The position numbers and the translations under genes were made by a program. Below, in pieces: positions 15,595 to 18,694 of a DNA stretch of 18,694 nucleotides; the stretch's first letter is position 1; every line of letters begins with the position of its first letter. Origin of the DNA: JABJJH01 sp047631095. GTDB taxonomy: Bacteria > Pseudomonadota > Alphaproteobacteria > UBA8366 > GCA-2717185. The notes under the pieces were generated by a model. The model made no database searches and was not told the origin of the DNA. It saw nothing but the letters and a program-made list of their open reading frames with translations. The stretch lies in the NCBI GenBank assembly GCA_047631095.1, contig JBLHZD010000037.1, positions 1 through 18,694 of the forward strand. Reading direction: 5' to 3'.

Positions 15595-16497
15595 ATGACC
15601 GGTAATTCGGCGCTGGACATAAAAATCCATGCCGAGACGGTCGCGGCCAATTTGCCTGCGTTGCTCATTGATGCGCAACGAATCGCTGCAACCGTGTCGC
15701 ATGGCGTGCATGGTCGCCGACGAGTCGGTCAGGGGGAAACCTTCTGGCAATTCCGTCAATATGAAAGCAGCGACGCCGCCACCAGTATCGACTGGCGCCA
15801 ATCCGCCAAATCCCAGCGCCTCTATGTTCGTGAAACGGAATGGGAGGCCGCCCAAACCACCTGGCTTTGGCGCGACGCCTCACCCTCCATGCAATATGCC
15901 TCCACACCGGATTTGGCCACCAAAGCCTATCGCGCGGAACTGCTTCTATTAGCGTTATCATTCCTGCTGATGCGCGCTGGAGAGCGTTTCACCTTGATGG
16001 GAGGCGGCGTTTCCCCAGGATCCGGGCGCGCCGCATTCGATCGATTGGTCGAAGTTCTGGTAAAACAGAGCGCGACGGCGCAGGAAACCGGGGGCGCTAG
16101 CCTGCCCGAATTCGAACCATTGCCGCGTTACGCACAGGTCGTGCTGTTCAGTGATTTATTGGCGCCGCTTGACGACATTCGCAACATGGTGGGGCGGCTT
16201 GCGGCGCGCGGCGCAACCGGACACATCATCCAAATTCTCGACCCGGCGGAAGAAACGCTTCCCTTCGCCGGGCGCATTCGATTCGAAGGTATGGAAGGGG
16301 AAGGACAGCATTTGTTGGGTCGGGCGCAATCCGCCCGGACGGACTACCGCGCCAGCCTGGCCCGCCACCGGGACGCCTTACGCGAAATGACCCGGCGCAC
16401 CGGCTGGCGTTTTTCGACCCATCAAACAGATCATTCGCCTGAATCGTTATTGCTCGCGTTATATACGGCGATGGCGCCGCCTGCCGGGCGTCGCTAA
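15595..16497 (+). CDS. DUF58 domain-containing protein of the MoxR operon
   Basis: The 300-residue protein has the DUF58 core at about 40-85 (GRRRVGQGETFWQFRQYES, then ATSIDWRQSAKSQRLYVRE). A vWA-like region starts at WRDASPSM (94-99), which carries a DxSxS metal-site motif. A second strand, YAQVVLFSDLLAP, fits the vWA fold. DUF58 proteins are thought to be clients or partners of MoxR ATPases in envelope or stress functions. No signal peptide is seen. It begins 64 bases after moxR and ends two bases before the next gene, so the three are one operon. Confidence 0.93.
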   Translation: MTGNSALDIKIHAETVAANLPALLIDAQRIAATVSHGVHGRRRVGQGETFWQFRQYESSDAATSIDWRQSAKSQRLYVRETEWEAAQTTWLWRDASPSMQYASTPDLATKAYRAELLLLALSFLLMRAGERFTLMGGGVSPGSGRAAFDRLVEVLVKQSATAQETGGASLPEFEPLPRYAQVVLFSDLLAPLDDIRNMVGRLAARGATGHIIQILDPAEETLPFAGRIRFEGMEGEGQHLLGRAQSARTDYRASLARHRDALREMTRRTGWRFSTHQTDHSPESLLLALYTAMAPPAGRR

Positions 16498-16499
16498 CA

Positions 16500-18694
16500 A
16501 TGTTGAACCTGGGCGTTTTGGGGTTTGTGTCCCCCTGGATCTTAACCGCGTTGCTGGTCTTGCCGCTTTTGTGGTGGCTGCTAAGGGTTACGCCCCCGGC
16601 CCCTAGGCGCGTCGCCTTTCCCGCAATCCGTTTGCTCTTTGGGCTGAAATTACCAGAAGAAACGCCCGCCGCGTCGCCGTGGTGGTTGGTGCTTTTACGA
16701 CTAATGGCGGCGGCCCTGATTATACTGGCCTTGTCCCACCCGCTTTTGGCGCCGAACAAAAAACTGGGTGGATTGGGACCCTTGATCCTGTTGGTCGATA
16801 ACGGTTGGGCGGCAGCCCAAAACTGGACGACGCGCCAGGAAACGCTGCGCCAGTTCATTGATCAGGCGGATAGAGTGGGCCGTTCCGTCGTCCTGCTTCC
16901 CACGGCCGCCGCCGCAAACGGTCGCCTGCCGGAAATCAACCGCCCCTTGAACCCCGCCGACGCCCGTATCGCGGCTGGCGCTATGGCGCCGAATCCCTGG
17001 CCCACCAACCGGGCGGCGGCGCTAGAGTCTATTCGCACCCTGAAATTTGAAGGCCCCGCCACCACCATTTGGTTGAGCGACGGATTGGGCGACGAATTCG
17101 TTTCCCCGATGGCGGAACAATTGCAGCGACGGGGTGAAACACGCATTTTGGCGCCCGCGCCAACGGAACTACCCTACATTCTGGAAAAGCCTGATGTCGC
17201 CGGCGCAAAACTGTCCGTTGTCATCCGTCGCGCCACAGCGACCGCGAACCCCGCCCCCCTGAATCTGCGCGCTCTGGCGTTGGATGGCCGGGTATTGGCC
17301 TATGAGCCAGTGACCTTTGAAAGCGACGCGCAAGAAGCGACGGTCACCATCGATTTACCCTTGGAGCTTCGAAACGAAATCACCCGCCTTGAACTTGAAC
17401 ACCAATCGACGGCGGCGAGCGTTTTTTTGACCGATGAACGATGGCGGCGCCGCCCCGTTGGCATCGTGTCGACGCAGCGCACCGGCAACAGCCCGTCGCT
17501 ACTATCTGAGATTTATTATCTGGAACGCAGTCTGGCGCCCTTCAATGATCTCTCGACCGGGGCGCTGGAAACCCTTCTGGATCGTTCCCTTTCCGTAATC
17601 GCGATCCCAGACGCCGCGACAATCGACCCAACGCAAGCCGACGCGTTGCGCGCCTGGGCGAAGACAGGCGGCTTGATCCTGCGGTTCGCCGGACCACGAC
17701 TAGCGCAAAACCGGGATGACCACCTTTCACCGACGTCGTTGCGCCGGGGGGGGCGCACCCTTGGCGGCGCCATGCGGTGGACCAAGCCCGCGCGACTAGC
17801 GCCTTTTGAGACGGACTCGCCATTCGCTAATTTGGACATTCCCGACGACGTCACTATCTCCCGGCAAGTCCTCGCGCAGCCAACGCTCGATTTAAATGAA
17901 AAAACATGGGCCCGGCTGGGCGACGGCACGCCGCTGGTCACAGCGGACCGGATTGGCGCGGGATGGCTGGTGTTGGTGCATACATCCTCCAATGCGACAT
18001 GGTCGACGCTTCCCTTGTCCGGTCTATTTGTGGATATGCTTCAACGAATTATCGCCATGAGCGAGGGCGTCGACGGGCAGGCCCTTTCCAGCCGTCCCCT
18101 GCCGCCCGTCGAAGTCCTGGACGGTTTTGGCCGCGCCGGCAAACCTGCGGCGGGCGCCAAATCTATTTCAAGTGGCAAGGACGTTGAAATCGGCCCCGCG
18201 CATCCCCCCGGTCTGTACGGATACGACACAACCCGACGCGCCCTCAATCTGGGGCCAAGCGTATCGCTGGAGCCGATGGGTCCCTTGCCGTCAGGCGTGG
18301 CTGTCGAGACCTACGCCGAGCGCCACGAATTTGACCTCAAGCCCTGGCTCCTCGCCACCGCGTTCCTATTGCTGATCATCGACGCCTTCATTTCGCTGCT
18401 GTTGCGCGGCTTTTCGCCCCGTTGGCCGCTGTGGCGTATGACAGCAACATTCATCATCTGCGCCGTTCTATCGACAACAACCAGTGCGCCTTCGGCGCTG
18501 GCTCAAGATGGCGTCCCCGAGGCGGCGATGCGCACGAGTATCGCTTATGTCCTCACGGGCGACAGCAACGTCGATACGACCAGCCAGCAAGGGCTCACCG
18601 GATTAGCGACCTTGCTGGACCGGCGCACCGCTATTGAGGCGGTGCTTCCCGTCGGCGTCGATCTCGAAACAGCGGAATTGGCGTTTTACCCGTT
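16500..18694 (+). CDS. BatA-like membrane protein with DUF4159 domain, 3' end outside the window
   Basis: The frame runs without a stop for 731 codons from ATG 16500 to the window edge. The N-terminus (LGFVSPWILTALLVLPLLWW, then PPAPRRVAFPAIRLLFGL) is the BatA/aerotolerance-type segment with two membrane helices (about 8-28, 60-80). A vWA-like region follows, but the metal site reads LILLVDNGWAAAQ (D100), so the DxSxS motif is missing. A middle part resembling a glutamine-amidotransferase-like fold is possible but not proven. Two further hydrophobic stretches lie at about 619-636 and 647-668, the second ending SALA like an internal signal sequence. At about 677 the DUF4159 domain begins (TSIAYVLTGDSNVD, then GLTGLATLLDRRTAIE). 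It starts two bases after the DUF58 stop. The missing end should complete DUF4159. Confidence 0.9.
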   Translation, partial: MLNLGVLGFVSPWILTALLVLPLLWWLLRVTPPAPRRVAFPAIRLLFGLKLPEETPAASPWWLVLLRLMAAALIILALSHPLLAPNKKLGGLGPLILLVDNGWAAAQNWTTRQETLRQFIDQADRVGRSVVLLPTAAAANGRLPEINRPLNPADARIAAGAMAPNPWPTNRAAALESIRTLKFEGPATTIWLSDGLGDEFVSPMAEQLQRRGETRILAPAPTELPYILEKPDVAGAKLSVVIRRATATANPAPLNLRALALDGRVLAYEPVTFESDAQEATVTIDLPLELRNEITRLELEHQSTAASVFLTDERWRRRPVGIVSTQRTGNSPSLLSEIYYLERSLAPFNDLSTGALETLLDRSLSVIAIPDAATIDPTQADALRAWAKTGGLILRFAGPRLAQNRDDHLSPTSLRRGGRTLGGAMRWTKPARLAPFETDSPFANLDIPDDVTISRQVLAQPTLDLNEKTWARLGDGTPLVTADRIGAGWLVLVHTSSNATWSTLPLSGLFVDMLQRIIAMSEGVDGQALSSRPLPPVEVLDGFGRAGKPAAGAKSISSGKDVEIGPAHPPGLYGYDTTRRALNLGPSVSLEPMGPLPSGVAVETYAERHEFDLKPWLLATAFLLLIIDAFISLLLRGFSPRWPLWRMTATFIICAVLSTTTSAPSALAQDGVPEAAMRTSIAYVLTGDSNVDTTSQQGLTGLATLLDRRTAIEAVLPVGVDLETAELAFYP

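Noticed and set aside
16226..17992. Long minus-strand frames opposite the DUF58 and BatA/DUF4159 genes
   Set aside because: They lie opposite a coherent three-gene operon and have shadow-type composition with no recognisable motif.
1..18694. CRISPR array, tRNA, rRNA, transposase or phage genes
   Set aside because: No regularly spaced direct repeats, cloverleaf or rRNA signatures, or transposase/integrase motifs were noticed on either strand.

Overview
The window looks like chromosomal DNA of an alphaproteobacterium. Support comes from the petABC order with a Tat-type Rieske protein, an oxygen-dependent HemF ending in a short '-RWP' C-terminus, a DUF1285 / CoA-pyrophosphatase / DUF6111 / CCA-adding-enzyme cluster, and a MoxR / DUF58 / BatA-DUF4159 operon. 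A Rhodospirillales-like lineage is my best guess. I cannot name a genus. The call rests on gene content and remembered family features, not on a search.

Positions 1-5167 hold a PEP-CTERM/exosortase-type exopolysaccharide locus that appears to be decaying. First is a PrsR-type sigma-54 activator that has lost the front half of its receiver domain. Next is a PrsT-type TPR protein of about 935 codons, interrupted by two in-frame TAA codons and one single-base frameshift. Last is a galE (UDP-glucose 4-epimerase) with a single-base frameshift in its middle. All point right. A perfect 14-bp hairpin closes this segment.

Positions 5257-7842 (leftward) encode the complete cytochrome bc1 complex in the order petA-petB-petC: Rieske protein, cytochrome b, cytochrome c1. 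About 290 bp of divergent intergenic DNA separates it from a rightward group of trmL (tRNA wobble methyltransferase), hemF (coproporphyrinogen oxidase, haem supply) and an unrecognised secreted 181-residue protein. That group converges on, and slightly overlaps, a leftward qmcA-nfeD pair (SPFH/stomatin-like membrane protein plus NfeD partner).

Positions 11643-14404 are a leftward cluster: DUF1285, NudL-like CoA pyrophosphatase, DUF6111 small membrane protein and CCA-adding tRNA nucleotidyltransferase. Diverging from it, 14502-18694 is a rightward operon of a MoxR AAA+ ATPase, a DUF58 protein with a vWA-like DxSxS motif, and a large membrane protein (BatA-like N-terminus, DUF4159 C-terminus). 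This last gene is still open at the window end.

The main observation is contrast: every coding lesion lies in the first 5.2 kb, while the reading frames from petC onward look intact although some contain equal or longer homopolymers. Loss of the PEP-CTERM/EPS function is the simplest explanation, but assembly error must be excluded. I found no convincing CRISPR array, tRNA, rRNA, insertion sequence or wholly new system.
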